A DNA stretch of 64,000 nt from NCBI GenBank assembly GCA_914767885.1, contig CAJZBQ010000020.1:620001-684000 (forward strand). Direction: 5' to 3'. Made by a program: the position numbers and the translations under genes. The DNA is from Blepharisma stoltei (Eukaryota; Ciliophora; Heterotrichea; Heterotrichida; Blepharismidae). The notes under the pieces were generated by a model. That model saw only the letters and a program-made list of their open reading frames with translations. It was not told the DNA's origin and did no database searches. This document shows, in pieces, positions 34,301 to 45,339 of this stretch (position 1 is the first letter of the stretch; each line of letters begins with the position of its first letter).

Positions 34301-35799
34301 AAATTAAAATTGCCAGATGCCATAATAAGGATTCAAATATACTTGACCAATAAAACAAGTTCTGTATATGCCACTAAATAAATCCAATATTTTTTGGAAA
34401 TGGCTGAATTTAATATGAAAACCAAAAAGAAAAGCATATATCCCAAGTGCACAATGTTTATTGCTGATAGTCCAATCACAAAAAGGACACATAGAGAAAA
34501 TTTATTGGAGTTTTCTAGAAGTATTGATAGAGAAAGTCCAAGTGCTGTCACTTTTCTGCTGCTTCGCTCAAGCCCTTTTTTTCTGTCTGTCTCATATTTA
34601 ATAACAATAAGCATAATAAATATAGTAAACAGTTGAAATGCAACATCAAGGGGCCCACTAATTTTATGTCCTCCAAAAGCTTGATTAAGATTTATACCGA
34701 TGATATTAACAATAAAGAATGTCAATAAATCGCATGATAAAATTGGTATAAGTGTAAAGCGAGTCACTTTGATAACTCTGCTGACGTCAAAATCAATCAC
34801 AGAATAAAAAAGCCATAATAGCAAGCATATTCCTATCCAGCTCATAAAATAAAAAGCCCATATAAATATAGAAAGTCTTCCAATTGTATAAAGGGCGTTA
34901 AATGAGATATAGTATCTATAAGTCGATCTTTTTTCTTTATGGACAATGGGCTCTTCTAAATACTCAATGTTATTAGACTCCTTTACTTCGCAGTCACCTT
35001 CAACTGTATTTTGCATGCTCTCTGATGAATCATACCCAGATGATTGATATGTGATATGCAAGCGCCTGCAATAAGTGCTATAAAAAAATAGCAAGAGCAT
35101 AAAAATAAAATTCATGGCATCTCGAATCTCGAAGCTTAAAATTCCAATTTTTTGGGCAATTTTCATAGATAGGTAGTCATTTATTAAAAAATGATACCAA
35201 TACATACATAAAAACTGGATTAAAGATATACATGATAGAATGAAACTTCCCGATTTAAAGCCGATTAGTGATATATCTAAGCGCCAGGTTAAGCTTCAAC
35301 TTAAAGCGATCAATAGATACCCAAAATTCATTATTGTAAATGATGATACAGATATCAAGCAGAGTATAAAAAAGCAGAGCAGTTTTTTAAAAGAAATGTG
35401 AAAGCTAGTCTCTTCGTGTCTCTTTTTCACTTTCAGATAAACTCAGCTCAGTGCTGATGCTATATTAACCAAGATATCAGGCAAAATAGTATGAGCAATA
35501 TCATTTGTTTTATTTTCTCCATTGCTCAGAAATACTCCTAATAATTTCATAGCTCATCCCTCATTATCTACAAAGTTCCCAGGTCCAGCAAAATAAAAGA
35601 TACAAATCATCACAAACTTGTAAACAAAAAGAATCAAAGAAGTGCAAAATAATAATTTGAATACTTGTAGGTGAGGAATTAATTTATGGGTGATATCCCA
35701 TCAAATAAATACTACAAAGGCTAGATATATCCCAGATAGCACTGACGGCATCCATAGTGAGCATAGGAGAATAATAGTGCTGAGGAACTCAATAATCAT
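28316..35799 (-). CDS. Piezo mechanosensitive channel
   Basis: 2,158 residues after removing two IESs and one 15-nt intron; every open segment stays in one frame. Dozens of hydrophobic helices run from the start (FLSTIILLCSLWMPSVLSGIY) to the end. Piezo-specific landmarks are in the C-terminal third: NQFPGHMVIALIFHIFVML, a cap-like extracellular region, and the pore/tail YLVGRLLRIVVIGG ... LINLCTGIYVSRMTGDLLREEELYFELMDILRSPEIIKM, matching the family's LCTDIFLVRE...LEEELYAKLIFLYRSPE. Plasma-membrane cation channel gated by stretch. At least ten Trp are TGA. Divergent from the phosphatase gene with 26 bp between start codons. Confidence 0.9.
28714..28925. mobile_element. IES family E copy E1 in Piezo
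   Basis: 212 bp with TA pointers at 28712-28713 and 28924-28925. Starts TAGCATCTACACTGC and ends GACACCA-TA; large internal foldback arms (CTTCTCC...CCACCTAAAGG against CCTTTAGGTGG...GGAGAAG). Removal joins DYMMGV to VLTLVNDGGGGYW in frame. Left end aligns with E2 over about 45 bp. Confidence 0.85.
30185..30199 (-). other. 15-nt intron in Piezo
   Basis: GTAATTTTTATATAG; joins NISNSF-Q-ANQFPGHM and removes an in-frame TAA. Confidence 0.88.
32967..33746. mobile_element. 780-bp long-TIR IES in Piezo
   Basis: TA at 32965-32966 and 33745-33746. Arms of roughly 200 bp (32967-33190 and 33540-33744) are imperfect inverted repeats starting TAGCCCAACCCC / TAGCTAATACCA. Two direct ~100-bp repeats (about 33217-33311 and 33391-33491) fill the centre. 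Removal joins CLFVV to VGVIFSRIYK in frame. No ORF. Confidence 0.85.
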
Positions 35800-35825
35800 A
35801 TTAATTTTGTTAATTAAATTTAATA

Positions 35826-37553
35826 ATGAATATTTCTGTCACTTTTTTACTTGCAGTATTTCTGACAGTGAACGCTGATTTTATAAACCCAGAAGAAGTT
35901 CACTTATAGAGGTTTCCTCTATATAGCGCTGAAAGCACAGACATTTTCCCAGGAGCCTTCCAAGTTCGTCGGACCGAATCGCTTTTTGGTCCGACCAAGG
36001 CATTGATTGGTGCAACCAACCGATAAATTCCGATCAGAATTTATCGGCCTTACAGCGCCAAACATAGGAAACTTCTATATCTTGGACTGAAAATCCCGGC
36101 GAGATCAGAATTACATGGGCGACCAAGCTCCCATCCAAGTCCTACGCTACTTTTCGGCCACTGCTCTGCGACAGTGTAGTGAATCCTTCAGTTTGAAATC
36201 AATCAAGAAGCAACGATACGAAATTTATTTATGGGTCTCCTGAAAAATACAACCATCAGTTTATTCATACAGCGACCATTTCAAACTTAAATCCTAATTG
36301 CTTTTATGAATATTATGTTGGATGCAATTGGGTAGTCAGCGAAAAATTTGTTTTTTCAGGTAGAACCCCGGTGCTTAGCTCGACAGCAAATGACGCGCAG
36401 GCTTTTAAAGCTTTGATATTTGGAAACTGGGGATATGGGATATCTGGACAGTATAGTGTCTGCACCTCATTGCACACCTTTGCACAATATTCTTCTCTGA
36501 AACTCGGAGTATTGGCGAGTCTCCTTGGGGTGGTAAATCAATCCCAAGCTGGCACATCCTGCCATAAGTATATTCTTTTGTCAGCTTGGTGTTGGCTTGC
36601 CACCTTAAGGTGACTCGTCAACTATCCAAATTGCGAAGAATAAGATTGCATCAAAGTATGCAATTAGTGCGCAGACACTATATACTTCTTACCTGATGAG
36701 CCGAGAAAGCCAAATAAGGGATTTTGACGCGGTGTTTCATTTAGGCAATATTGCTTACTCACTTGATTCACACAATGGAGAGACAGGGGACGACTTCTTT
36801 AGCATGATTCAGCCAATAGCTTCTAGCTATCCTTATATGACAATTCCAGGAACTCAAGAAGACTTGGCAAACTACACACAGTATCATATGAGATTTCTTA
36901 TGCCGAAAAATAATGATAATAAGGGAACCGGATTCTTTTATTCGTTAAATATAGGCCCTGTGCACTTTGCCATGATTAATTCAGAGCTATATTTCAATAA
37001 AACTCCTGCATCATTAGCATTAGAACAGACGAACTGGCTTAGAAGTGATTTAACGTCAGCAAATCAGCAAAGAACTGCAAGGCCTTGGATAGTGATATTA
37101 ATGCATCGTCCTCTTTATTGTGCATCTAACTTGTCACTGACACGACACACAATTTGTGGAAGCGAAGCCACAGTTCTTAAAGAATCTTTGGAAGAAATTA
37201 TTTATGACAATTCAGTGGATTTGGTAATTTCAGCACACTTGAATGGCTATGAAAGAAGTGCTGCAATATATAAAGGAGAGGTCTTAAAAGGAGCAAATAG
37301 TACCGCAAATTATTATACAGACCCAGCTGCCCCTGTTTATATAGTTAGTGGAGCTGCTGGCAATTCAGAAGGCTTGGATCCGCTATATCAAAGTGTTTCA
37401 GTCCCTGAAACGACTGAATTCGTTGGCTCAACGTATGGCTATGGAAGAATTTATGCATATAACACTACTCACTTGTACTGGGAACAATACAATGCTGCAA
37501 ACTTAACCCAGGTAGATTATCTCTGGATAAGCAAGTCTCAAGCAAGATATTAA
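35826..37553 (+). CDS. secreted purple acid phosphatase-like metallophosphoesterase
   Basis: 408 residues after removing two IESs. N-terminal signal peptide (MNISVTFLLAVFLTVNA), then EEVHL, a fibronectin-like N-domain (TKFIYGSPEKYNHQF) and the metallophosphatase fold: FGNWGYG (block I, with Asn-Trp where GDxG is usual), FDAVFHLGNIAY (GD to GN), MTIPGTQED (GNHE replaced), VILMHRPLYC and VISAHLNGYERS (GHxHxYER replaced by AHLNGYER). Several metal ligands of active purple acid phosphatases (GDxG, GNHE, GHxH) are substituted, so it may be a catalytically dead member. Trp in VWNQSRSN is TGA. Confidence 0.8.
35907..36178. mobile_element. 272-bp IES in phosphatase gene, TA pointer
   Basis: TA at 35905-35906 and 36177-36178; removal joins EEVHL to VNPSVWNQ in frame. 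Unlike AT-rich IESs it is about 47% GC and hairpin-rich: TAGAGG-TTT-CCTCTA at the left end, GATAAATTCCGATC...AATTTATCGG near 36025. On the minus strand it contains ACTTGGATGGGAG, reminiscent of 5S rRNA, but no further match. Confidence 0.75.
36454..36682. mobile_element. IES family E copy E2 in phosphatase gene
   Basis: 229 bp, TA pointers at 36452-36453 and 36681-36682. TIR TAGTGTCTGCAC / GTGCGCAGACACTA. Internal foldback with TTGCCACCTTAAGGTGACTCG. Removal joins GYGISGQY to TSYLMSRES in frame. Confidence 0.88.
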
Positions 37554-37583
37554 ATGCTAAAGCGTTAAATTGACTTAAAATAG

Positions 37584-38129
37584 CTAGTTAAACACATCGC
37601 TAATCAGTGATGATTTTTGTTTTTTCATTAATAAAGGTCGGTTAGGCTTCGTGACTGAAACTTTTTTGGTTCCAGCCAACCGATCAATGAAATTTTTATC
37701 CACAGCCGACTTGGTTCTTGTAACTGTTTTATTTTTAGAGCAAATAGTTTTTGTTGCATAGGTAGGTGTCTTCTTGTTAAAAGGGGAGATGCTCTTTTTG
37801 TTGGATTCTTGAGTGCCTAGATGGGACTTTGACTTAGTGTTACTTAACGATCTCCTCTTTTTTGTGGGTTTACAATTTTCTGTAAAATTTGTTCTTTCTG
37901 TCAAAATTTCATTTGGGGCGTCTCCGTCAGCTTCCAAAACGTTTTTGAGATTGGAGATCTTTGAAGATGATTTTTTTCTATGGGATGGCTTGTTTTCTCG
38001 CTCTAGTTTGACTTCCATAAGCCTAGAACAGAGGTCATGGTACTCGAAATGAACTCCGTATTTGTCCTCAACTGTAGGCTGAGGGTGCTCTCCGAGAATT
38101 TGTTTATATAGACCATTATCACCTAACAT
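37584..38129 (-). CDS. basic hypothetical protein
   Basis: 181 residues, Lys/Ser/Thr-rich (KKSSSKISNLK, PTKKRRSLSNTKSKS), no recognised domain, membrane segment or signal. The first ~50 residues (YKQILGEHPQPTVEDKYGVHFEYHDLCSRLMEV) look folded; the rest is probably disordered. Its short 5' region (36 bp) abuts the carboxypeptidase stop, same strand. Function unknown. Confidence 0.65.
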   Translation of the reverse strand: MLGDNGLYKQILGEHPQPTVEDKYGVHFEYHDLCSRLMEVKLERENKPSHRKKSSSKISNLKNVLEADGDAPNEILTERTNFTENCKPTKKRRSLSNTKSKSHLGTQESNKKSISPFNKKTPTYATKTICSKNKTVTRTKSAVDKNFIDRLAGTKKVSVTKPNRPLLMKKQKSSLISDVFN

Positions 38130-38165
38130 TTTAAATTATAACGTCATTAAATTGCAAAAATTAAA

Positions 38166-40889
38166 TTACAGTTGCTTATTTGAGGATCTTTTCATTATTA
38201 CGGGGCGGACTGGCATTTTGACAGATTTAACACAAAAATTTGGAAGGACTTGATTTGTTGTTTCCTTAGCAAAATGAAGGGTTCGGTTTGCTTTAGGCCT
38301 TGACAAGTGCTTTACAACGGTCCTAATATTTCGGTCAGGAAGGCTCTGCAACTTTGCTACAGCAGATTTATTGCAATCGACAATAAAATTTGGTCCTAAA
38401 TTTCCATTTCTACTTGTAGAAATGCTTCTTTTTCTGGTTTCTATTTCGTTTTTTCTCTCAATGTGCGTCCTGGATCTTGAAGCACTCATAAAAGGCTTAA
38501 AAAACCTCGATCTATACGTTTTATTATTAAAATTTTCAAAGGAGGTCGAATTGATAATTTTTGGCGAGATTGAAGTTTGAAAATATGTAAAAGTTGTGAA
38601 GCAAGCTCCTATATCAGAAGCTGACACAAAACTTTTAAGCTGACTGGGCTCATCTTGAAGGTATATTGGATTTTGAGGGATAGGAATTTTGAATTTAAAT
38701 GGTTCGTCTTCTATTAAGCAAATCGATGAATTTCTGCTATAAATTGAGGCACTTTCTGATTCACTATCGCCGCTGTCACTTCCTGAAGTGTCATTTGAGC
38801 CTTCATCTTCTAAGCCTTCATTTTTCTGAGCTCTTTCTATTTCCTCTAAACTGAAATATTTTGATAATGAAGTATCAATAGGAAATTCATCGAAAACTTG
38901 ATTCCATTCATTCTCGCTTATTTCTCTTTCATGCTTAGGCTTTATAGAGTTTTTCCTTTTATTTAGCTTCTGCTGTCCTTCTTTTGTGCTCGGTCTTCTT
39001 GAATTTATTGCGAATTTGGCTTTTTCTTTCATTTCTTGCATTTTTACCTCTCTTTTTTCTTCTTCAAGTTTTTTTTGTAGCAGCTCTTGAGCAGGAGTTC
39101 CTGAAATTTCTTTCATTTTGGACGGTTTAAGCCATCCATGAGTATGGAGAAGCTCAATTTCGAGATTTCTTAACAAATATGTATATTCAAGCAAGCCTTG
39201 CCCAAAACTTACACCAAGCTTAAATAGCTCGCATTCATCATAGGGCTTGATTTCTTCTCCATGCTCGTAGCCATAAAAGCTTGTTTCTAGCGTAAAACTG
39301 TTTGTAATTCTCAATTCTTTCCATACAACGACTCGCCCGGTCCCCATTTTATCTGCACTGACACTAAATCTGCAATCTTTATATGAAAACAAAGGCGTAA
39401 CTTTGGCTAAAACCCTTGGAAATAGCCTTACTTTAGTCCAAGAAGCAAATCCACCATCAGCAGCTGTATTACAACCATAAATAAATGAATTTTTTTTCTT
39501 TGCGTGTGCATGCAAATCACAAAAAATCGTCACTTCTCGTTTTGCTGCTAACTTTTTCATCATCATTTTTGTATGATAAATGCAAGGGTGAAGTTCCATG
39601 TTTGGATTTATTCATTGTCTATTTAAATCATCTCCACTCAAAGATGTTCTATAATTGCCACATACAACTCCGTCTGGATTTAGCATAGGGATAATTTTGA
39701 AGATATATACATTTCTAAGTGCAATGGCCTGCTTGCTATTATCTAGCTCTCCTTCGTGAGCGTACAAAATTTTGGCTCGCCACAGATGAAATTATTTTTA
39801 AAAAATTTATATTATAATTTTTTATCCTTAAATTATAAAAAAAACTTAACTTAAAAGCTATGCTTTAAAGCATTGATTAAATCTATATCAAAATATAAAA
39901 CTCTTTTTTCTTGAAAATGCTAGGATTTTTAAAATATTTGGCTCGCTAACAGAGGTCGAATGCAAGAGAAAACTGATAATACTTTCCATTACAAAAGAGC
40001 CTGTAGTTTCTCCTGCATGGACTCTAGCAGTTATGACTGCTCCTTTTCTTTTATAGAAAGGGATTCCAGAGTGCTTATCAGCTGTGATAGTAAGCGCATA
40101 TAATGGAAGTCCGCCAAGAGAATTACACAAAAGCTCTCTTCTATAATGAAGCTTATTTTTGTCTATTCTTATTGGGACATCTTCTACGATGCCTAATTTT
40201 TGTTCAGTTTGAGCAATAAAATTTTGCAGCCTTGAGAAAGTATAAGGCCTTGAAAAAGCGAAAGTAACTTTATCATTATAATGCTCAAACTGAAAGGTAA
40301 AGCTCAGCATATAATATTTTTTCCCCGACTCCGATTCATATCTATGATATTGCGCATTTTTAATCTCCCTCCATTCATTTTCATAAGTGGAAAATGACAA
40401 TGGCTTCATTCCTCTTTGAAATAAGCTGCTTCCTTTACTAAAATTCAAAATATTGATTTTTATGCATCCAATTATATCATTTTTCACCTCAAAATAAAAC
40501 CACTGGGAGTGTCCTTTCGAATTAGTATCAGTTTTCATAAGTAAATCAAATTCGGCTGAGGATTTTTGGAAAACACTTTCCAGGTTCCCACACTCTATAT
40601 AGGAATTGAAATGGAAAAGTGACGATGGGTTCTTTTTAGGAGTTTCTATAGATGAGGATATAAGTGATTGCAAAAATGATGGCATCTCACTAGTGGAGTC
40701 AGGCTGTGGAAATGAATATATCAAGGTTGAAGGATTCACTGGGAAATGAGCTCCATAACTGACTTTAAACGACAGTGGAGGCGGAGTTTTTAACTTCCAT
40801 CTAAATAAAGGTTACTGTGGCTTTGGGAGTTCGGAATATTTGCCAGATTCTGGAAGAGGAATGGGGGCAGGAATATTATAGTCATACAT
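38166..40889 (-). CDS. M14 metallocarboxypeptidase, cytosolic carboxypeptidase (CCP/AGBL) type
   Basis: 832 residues after one intron and one IES. N-terminal CCP domain ([19 protein letters not shown], then GMKPL) precedes the peptidase: [15 protein letters not shown] (zinc His and Glu), [30 protein letters not shown] (Arg and Asn substrate residues), [16 protein letters not shown] (zinc His) and [15 protein letters not shown] (catalytic Glu). CCPs shorten polyglutamate chains or trim tubulin tails in cilia, opposing TTLL enzymes. A ~450-residue C-terminal extension is basic and Ser-rich with an acidic patch. Start ATG 40889. The IES lies between the HxxE and NPDG blocks. Confidence 0.9.
39739..39948. 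mobile_element. 210-bp IES in carboxypeptidase, GCTA pointer, decayed family A
   Basis: GCTA at 39735-39738 and 39945-39948; removal gives [18 protein letters not shown] in frame. Near the left end TCCTTCGTGAGCGTACAAAA and a following GGCTCGCC look like a decayed family A core and its inverted copy, suggesting an old MITE whose boundaries have drifted inwards or outwards. Confidence 0.72.
40801..40815 (-). other. 15-nt intron in carboxypeptidase gene
   Basis: GTAACCTTTATTTAG; joins [15 protein letters not shown]. Confidence 0.85.
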
Positions 40890-42948
40890 CTTTATACGTT
40901 GTTATGAAGACAAAAAAATTATTTATAAATTAGATTGTTAGCCTTTTTGGAAATAGCTTTTACTAAATGACTAAAAGGTTAGCTAGAGCTGTGGGATGAA
41001 GAAACTTGGCTTTAGTCTAATATATTTAAATTGGGCCTTTGTTGGCCTTTAAATATAATTCTGGGCTAAAGTGAAGAATCGGCTTGGAAATTCAGGGTCA
41101 AAGATACACTAATAAATCATTAGAAATATAATATTATTTTGTTGTTAAAAGAAAAAGTTTCAGTATATATCTGATAAAACACCATATTACGCAAGTATAG
41201 TTCAAATAAAAGATTTGGCAAAAATTGGAAAAGAATGAAAATTGTACATAATGTCTTTAACAGTAATTGGATTATCTTATGGGATTTATAAATTTTGTAA
41301 AAGATTAGAATTAATATTATTATACATTTATACTTTATATTAGGATAAATTAGATTGATTATATCTAATTAAAATTCTGTATAAAAATGATATATTAAAT
41401 AATTTGTGAAGGGTCAAATGTGATAAAAGTGTTATAAAAATTAGTTAGTTATTAAACGATTTAAATGTTAACTGCTCGAATTGTTAATTATCACTTTTAA
41501 TAAAATTCAAAATTTCTTTAATTTGAAAAAAGGATGTATTATTGAATGTTATATAAAGAAAGAACATAAAATACAAATTAAAGCTTAGATTGGAATATAT
41601 CTTTTCATTTTAATATTTGTTTGAAGTTTATAAACTTAATGCGAGTTAATATATATGTTGAAAAGTTCAATGCAGCTTTATGAAAGAAAATTTCATATGG
41701 TCTAAATTTGATAATAATTAAGAATAAAATAGATAGAGCAGTAGAAATGAATAAAAACATTATATTAGGCTATTAAAACAGTGTGTTTGCCAATGTTTAA
41801 AAAATGAAAGTTGAGCTTTAAGGCAGATAGCTTAAATACGATAGAAAATTATACAGAGAGCAGCAATGTAATAAATAATAAACGAAATTATTAAAGATAA
41901 ATGGTGTTTACACAAAATCAATATATATAAAAAAAATAAAAAAAACAAAATTTGACAAAATTAAAGTATTGATAAGCTAAACGGAAAAAAGGTAAATAAT
42001 TAAGAAAAACACGGTAAAATTAAAATTGGCATATTAATTGAAATATAAACTATAAAAAATCTCAACTCAGGAATTTCCAAGCCTATTTTTTTTTCTCCAT
42101 AAAAATATTAAGATAATTTGGTGCTTTTAGGATATCAATAGAATTGATAGATAAATAAACAGCAGAAATTAGTTAAATCTGTTTAACAATATATATTAGG
42201 AAAAGCTCCACTTAGATAATGAATGCGATTTAAATTTTAGTAAAAGTGCTATGATTGTTTAATAAGCTAATGTTTAACAAGGCTAAAAGGGGTTATTGAG
42301 ATTTCCTTCAGAGCGCTTATTATATTATGCATCTTCTGATAACAAAGATTAGGTTTAAGATTTTGTAAGTTAGTATTATTACAGAATTCTCGGTAATTCG
42401 ACCGATGCGGAATATATTCTGCTGCATGGTTATTTAGACAAATAATCTGTCAAGATATATTTAGTATTCCAGAATTTTAACCTACTAGCTTTACCAAGTT
42501 TCTGTAAGAAATTAGTGCTGCTGGGTATTTCATATAGTACTTGGCTCCTTTAATGGTTGATTGCTATATTTACATTAGTTGCTCTTATCAATACTACACT
42601 TGTTATATTAGTATAAAATGCAATAATTAATACATTGGATTTAATACACTTTCCAATTGAAATTAATATACTTTGGGCCATATTTAGGCTTACTCATCCT
42701 TGCTATTTCATTCCATAACTAGTCTTCCAAGTATCTGCAAGATTTTACAAGCATTTCTAATTCTTAAATTTCTATTGTAGAAGATGTGTATATTCAACCT
42801 AAAAACGTATATGCTTCGCTTATGCTATTTTTAGATAGGAAAATATATTTTAAAAGGCTTATTATCTTCTCGTAATTTAGATATTTATTTATTTTATACA
42901 AAATAGACAAACTAAATAAATTTAAATAGGGGTCTTTATTTAATTAAA

Positions 42949-43936
42949 TAAATTATGCCTGGCAGACAAAATCTACAAGTTTTATTGTTGAAGAAGATGA
43001 ATTACTGACTGACGAAGAAATATTAGCTGAAGACTGAAGACTAACTCAACTGATTGCTGAAACTACTAGAATTGAATCAACATTGCAATGATGTGCAAGG
43101 CATCGCCTAATTGCCAACCGAATGATATGTGAAAACTGTGATGATTTTGGTACTTTAAATAGACTCAGCAGAAGGTAAGATTTTTATGAATGAAGATGCA
43201 GTCATTGTAATCGCTCACATACAATTCGCAGTAAATCAAATTTTTGAAAGCAGTAATCTTTCACTGCAGCAAATCCTGCTAATCATCTATTTTTGGTCCA
43301 ATAACTATCTGCAACAAACTACTGTTCATGAACTTAATGTTTCTAATCACACTATAATCGAATGATTCAGTCTTTTAAGAGAACTTTGTGAAGAAAGCGT
43401 TACTCAATTTAATGAAGAACTTGGGGGAATTGATTATATGAACAATCCTATAACAGTTGAAATAGATGAGTCTTACTTCTTCCATAGAAAATATCATAGA
43501 GGGAGATTTACAGGAGGGCAATGAGTATTTGGGGCGATTGAGCGTGGTTCAAACAAATGCCTACTAAAACAAGTTCCAGATAGAACTCGTGAAACACTGG
43601 AAGAATTAATTAACAAGTGAATACTTCCTGGAACAAATATTATCAGTGACGGCTGACCAGCTTATGCAAGAATCGACGAAATTAACGGAGGAGTCTATAG
43701 CCATGAGATAGTTATCCATCAAGAATGTTTTGTTGATCCAGTTGACCCAAGCATCCACACTCAACACATTGAAAGCCACTTGAACTCATGTGAAAAGAAA
43801 GCTCAAATATCAATTTGGAACGCAGCGAGAATTTTTTCCATCATATTTAGCAGAATATATGTGGCGCCACTCTATTTTGAATAGGAGTCCTTTTGAAAAT
43901 ATGCTTTTATGTATTTCTCAATACTATCCAATTTAG
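42949..43936 (+). pseudogene. Merlin/ISXO2-like transposase, disrupted
   Basis: With TGA as Trp the remnant shows a zinc-ribbon N-part (ICENC ... WRCSHCNRSHTIRS), the DDE core VEIDESYFFHRKYHRGRF (first Asp), KQVPDRTRETLEELI, GTNIISDGWPAYARI (second Asp), FVDPVDPSIHTQHIESHL (HTQ.IE acidic residue) and a C-terminal YLAEYMWRH-type block. Lesions: a TAA at 43176-43178, a one-base shift near 43241 (run of T) and another near 43797. No start ATG at the expected place. It is therefore inactive unless these are sequencing errors. Confidence 0.85.
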
Positions 43937-44322
43937 ACAATTAAAATAATTAGAAACTTAAGCATATGTTTCTTTTAAGGTATTTATTTGTGGTCTTATA
44001 TAAGACTTATATTTTATTTTTCTGAGTTTAATTTCTCTTATTAAATTAAAGTATTCAATTGCATAATTTAACTAGATTATAATTTTTAGGTGGATTCTTC
44101 AAAATTTGGTGAGGAAAAAATTAAATTTATTTGGCCTGAAGCTTCATATGATAATCTTATTTAATCAAAGTTATTTAATTCTAAATCTTCTCTTCTTGCA
44201 ATTTTATATGCCTAATTAATTTTGTTAATATTTGAATTTATTATATAAAATGCATTTCTATCTATCATATAAAATGCATTTCTATCAGGCCACAATTTTT
44301 TATTCTATATATAATCGTGTTA

Positions 44323-44801
44323 TTAATTAATTAATTAATTAAAAATCGTTCGCCTTGCGGCATGGGTCGAGGATTTGCACATCTACATGCTCATCGCCTA
44401 CGGGGAGGTCCCGGCAGACATCCATCCACTCCGCCTCTGAGTGGGGTTGCACCTACTGAATCGGGCTTCTGGCTCCAAAGTCCTAAGGGCAAGCGCTCTG
44501 GGCCACAACTCCCATTATCGTGTTGAGCACATGCCGTCTCTGGCCAGGTGAGGTCATCGCCATCTCCATGGGCTCAGCTAACCATGCCCTTTCCAAGCGC
44601 CTTCAGAGGAAAAACCCATGTCCCAAGGATTAGCTCCTGGGACACGAGCAAAACCCAGTTGATACACACCAAGGACTACCCTACTATTTCTCAGCTTGGT
44701 TTCCCCACCTGGGTGTTCCCTGCAGGTGTTGAGAAAATTGCGCCAAGAGGTCTGGTCGGCTGCACCACCATCATATTCATGTGTATTATATGATCGTGTT
44801 A
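44323..44801 (-). mobile_element. SINE/LINE-fragment-like insert with TTAA-repeat tail, nested in Merlin element
   Basis: A GC-rich (over 50%) block in very AT-rich DNA. ATCGTGTTA flanks it at 44314-44322 and 44793-44801. The left end is a TTAA microsatellite, i.e. a 3' tail if the element lies on the minus strand. On that strand a segment translates as DGGAADQTSWRNFL, which faintly resembles C-terminal ends of LINE ORFs; this is suggestive only. Confidence 0.6.
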
Positions 44802-45339
44802 GAAATTTGGTTTGCAGTATTAAATTCAATACATTTATTATTACATTGATTTTATTTATATATAAAATACAAATTTTTAAACTGTCATCATACTGAGTAT
44901 TGATATTAGAACGTTACATCTGTATTTGGTGCGATTTGAGATATTAAAAATAAATTTCAGCTATATCTTCTATTATAAAATGCTCTTTATTCTCTGAAAA
45001 CCGTTGCTAAAAAAATTAAATTTTTCCACTTGACAAACATTCTTAATCGTTTTTAGATTAAGATATTATCAGAGTTCTACTGTAAAACTAGATGCAAATA
45101 ATATGCTTTACAATTTATCATATATTTATATAGCTAATAACTCTTCAATAATTTCCAAGCCTATTCTTTTTGGTTACAAATTTTTTAAATTTTTGATATT
45201 CCAATTACTTTAATTAAGGTATATTATTAAATTAAACATATAAATATATTCTTATTACAACAAAAATAATATTATATTTCTAATGATCTATTAGTGTATC
45301 TTTGACCCTGAATTTCCAAGCTGATTCTTCACTTTAGCC

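Larger units (their letters stand above)
41064..45339. mobile_element. Merlin/IS1595-type DNA transposon, decayed
   Basis: 4,276 bp. Terminal inverted repeats of about 85 bp begin GGCTAAAGTGAAGAATC (41064) and end at 45339. The flanks carry a perfect 8-bp duplication TAATTCTG (41056-41063 and 45340-45347), the size typical of Merlin/IS1595 transposition. Copies of the TIR block AATTTCCAAGCC recur inside at about 42071 and 45150, possible transposase-binding repeats. It encodes a broken transposase (42949-43936) and contains a later insertion (44323-44801). Sits between the carboxypeptidase and RPL3 genes, in intergenic DNA. Confidence 0.9.

Noticed and set aside
35907-36178. A 5S rRNA gene
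   Set aside because: Only about 13 nt match and no complete 5S secondary structure is seen; the block is cleanly TA-bounded within a coding frame.
40938-41063. Left Merlin TIR extending further out to 40938
   Set aside because: GGAAATAGC there is only a short resemblance; the perfect 8-bp duplication fixes the end at 41064.
44548-44829. Open frames on both strands of the GC-rich block in the Merlin element as genes
   Set aside because: They are confined to a repeat-like insert with a microsatellite tail and have no start context; at most a LINE-end fragment.
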